The notes beneath the pieces were generated by a model. The model was not told the origin of the DNA and did no database searches. It saw nothing but the letters and a program-made list of their open reading frames with translations. From assembly GCA_023145835.1 (NCBI GenBank), contig JAGLDH010000037.1, positions 1 through 36,553 on the forward strand: 36,553 nucleotides of DNA, written 5' to 3'. Positions 36,006-36,553 of the stretch are shown piece by piece. Each line of letters starts with the position of its first letter. Within the stretch, counting starts at the first letter, position 1. The translations under genes were made by a program, and so were the position numbers. Origin of the DNA: Methylococcales bacterium (lineage in GTDB: Bacteria > Pseudomonadota > Gammaproteobacteria > Methylococcales > Methylomonadaceae).

Positions 36006-36553
36006 TCACTACCTAGGGGAATGAAAACTAAATAACTGGCTTGTGATTTTTTGAGTCGTTACAACTCGTATTCTATTTAGCGTGTATGTTAATACCCTCA
36101 CCAAAATGAAATACCTCATCTCTGAAAGTTATTACATATATAAGCGATTCATATAAATAAAACACTTATACTCGATGTTCCAGTTTTTAATTTTTGCTTT
36201 TCTGAAGTACAGAAAAATAAGGTGCTAAATAAGTAGTTACTTTCTATATATACTGATTTTACTGGGACAAATATCAATGTGCCCCCTTTAGTTTTCTGTG
36301 ATTAATATAATCAAGTTAAAAAAACTGGAACATCAAATTTAACCTCATACATATGGGGTAAAATTGAACTTTCTGAGGGACGGGGGTTTCTACCCCATTT
36401 CTAACGTTTAGAGTGCTAATATAACCAAAAATTGCAATTGTTAGGTTGAGTCGAAAAGGTTATGAACGAGATAAAAATTCCGTCCAGCATTGCAAAAAGT
36501 GCTAACAAAAATTAGACCTGCAAGAAGCACCCACGTAAAATTGATTTAACAGT
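36006..36553. other. Right-end non-coding region
   Basis: No credible gene. It holds an inverted-repeat element (36174-36334, listed separately), a small hairpin TTTTCTG-AAGTA-CAGAAAA inside it, and a GGGGTA/TACCCC pair around a G-rich tract near 36354-36396. The last 150 bases carry only short unmatched peptides. Confidence 0.4.
36174..36334. repeat. 161-bp element with 15-bp terminal inverted repeats
   Basis: GATGTTCCAGTTTTT at 36174-36188 is exactly reverse-complemented at 36320-36334. The interior is AT-rich and non-coding, with partial complementarity (CAGAAAA and TTTTCTG). Size and ends fit a miniature inverted-repeat element in a degraded region. No flanking target duplication is clear, and the ends differ from those of the element at 13318. 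Confidence 0.45.

Overview
The window is a stretch of AT-rich gammaproteobacterial chromosome, roughly one third G+C by eye. Three things place it. The order mutL-miaA-hfq-hflX-hflK-hflC-hisZ-purA is the classic gammaproteobacterial block. An ftsE-ftsX-rpoH block and a petABC-sspA-sspB block are also present. A formaldehyde-activating-enzyme homologue (Fae) and a small amino-acid-kinase-fold protein next to pabB, resembling MfnE of methylofuran synthesis, point to a methylotroph. My best guess is a Methylococcales-type methanotroph or a close methylotrophic relative. No methane or methanol oxidation gene is in the window, so this stays an inference.

Layout. 1-2283 (-): a secreted TPR/CHAT-domain protein cut by the window edge, whose caspase-like cysteine is replaced by serine. 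2754-8916 (-): tRNA-Leu(CAA), rpoH, ftsX, ftsE, then one 670-codon reading frame in which an eight-helix COX15/CtaA (heme A synthase family) protein is joined in frame to the SRP receptor FtsY, then a SCO-like assembly factor and SURF1. 8989-17576: a small membrane protein, a periplasmic ATP-dependent DNA ligase, the cytochrome bc1 operon petABC, a 165-bp inverted-repeat element, sspAB, DUF1820, YtoQ, an orphan 83-residue protein, a radical SAM protein and a divergent Fae homologue. 17627-19408 (-): an isolated GspE ATPase. 19639-20181: a decayed ammonium transporter gene. 20403-32808 (-): purA, hisZ, hflC, hflK, hflX, hfq, miaA, mutL, DUF2959, MfnE-like kinase, pabB. 32919-36553: a histidine phosphatase, a truncated IS481-type gene, a tyrosyl-tRNA synthetase that looks Bacteroidota-like, and a degraded tail with a possible IS remnant, a frameshifted LCCL-domain gene and a small inverted-repeat element.

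How the parts fit. The SURF1/SCO-like/COX15 cluster (cytochrome oxidase assembly) runs straight into ftsY-ftsE-ftsX-rpoH (protein targeting, division, heat shock). The join of the two clusters falls inside one gene, which looks like a rearrangement that fused two loci and permanently tethered FtsY to the membrane. It is the most unusual thing in the window. Next in interest is a perfect 22-bp tandem duplication in the hfq leader, which doubles an AAU-repeat (ARN-type) motif next to the ribosome binding site and may be an Hfq autoregulatory site. Accessory DNA sits at both ends and in the gaps: three gene remnants (ammonium transporter, EamA-type permease, LCCL protein), IS debris and three inverted-repeat elements. 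No CRISPR array, rRNA, prophage or recognisable defence island was seen.
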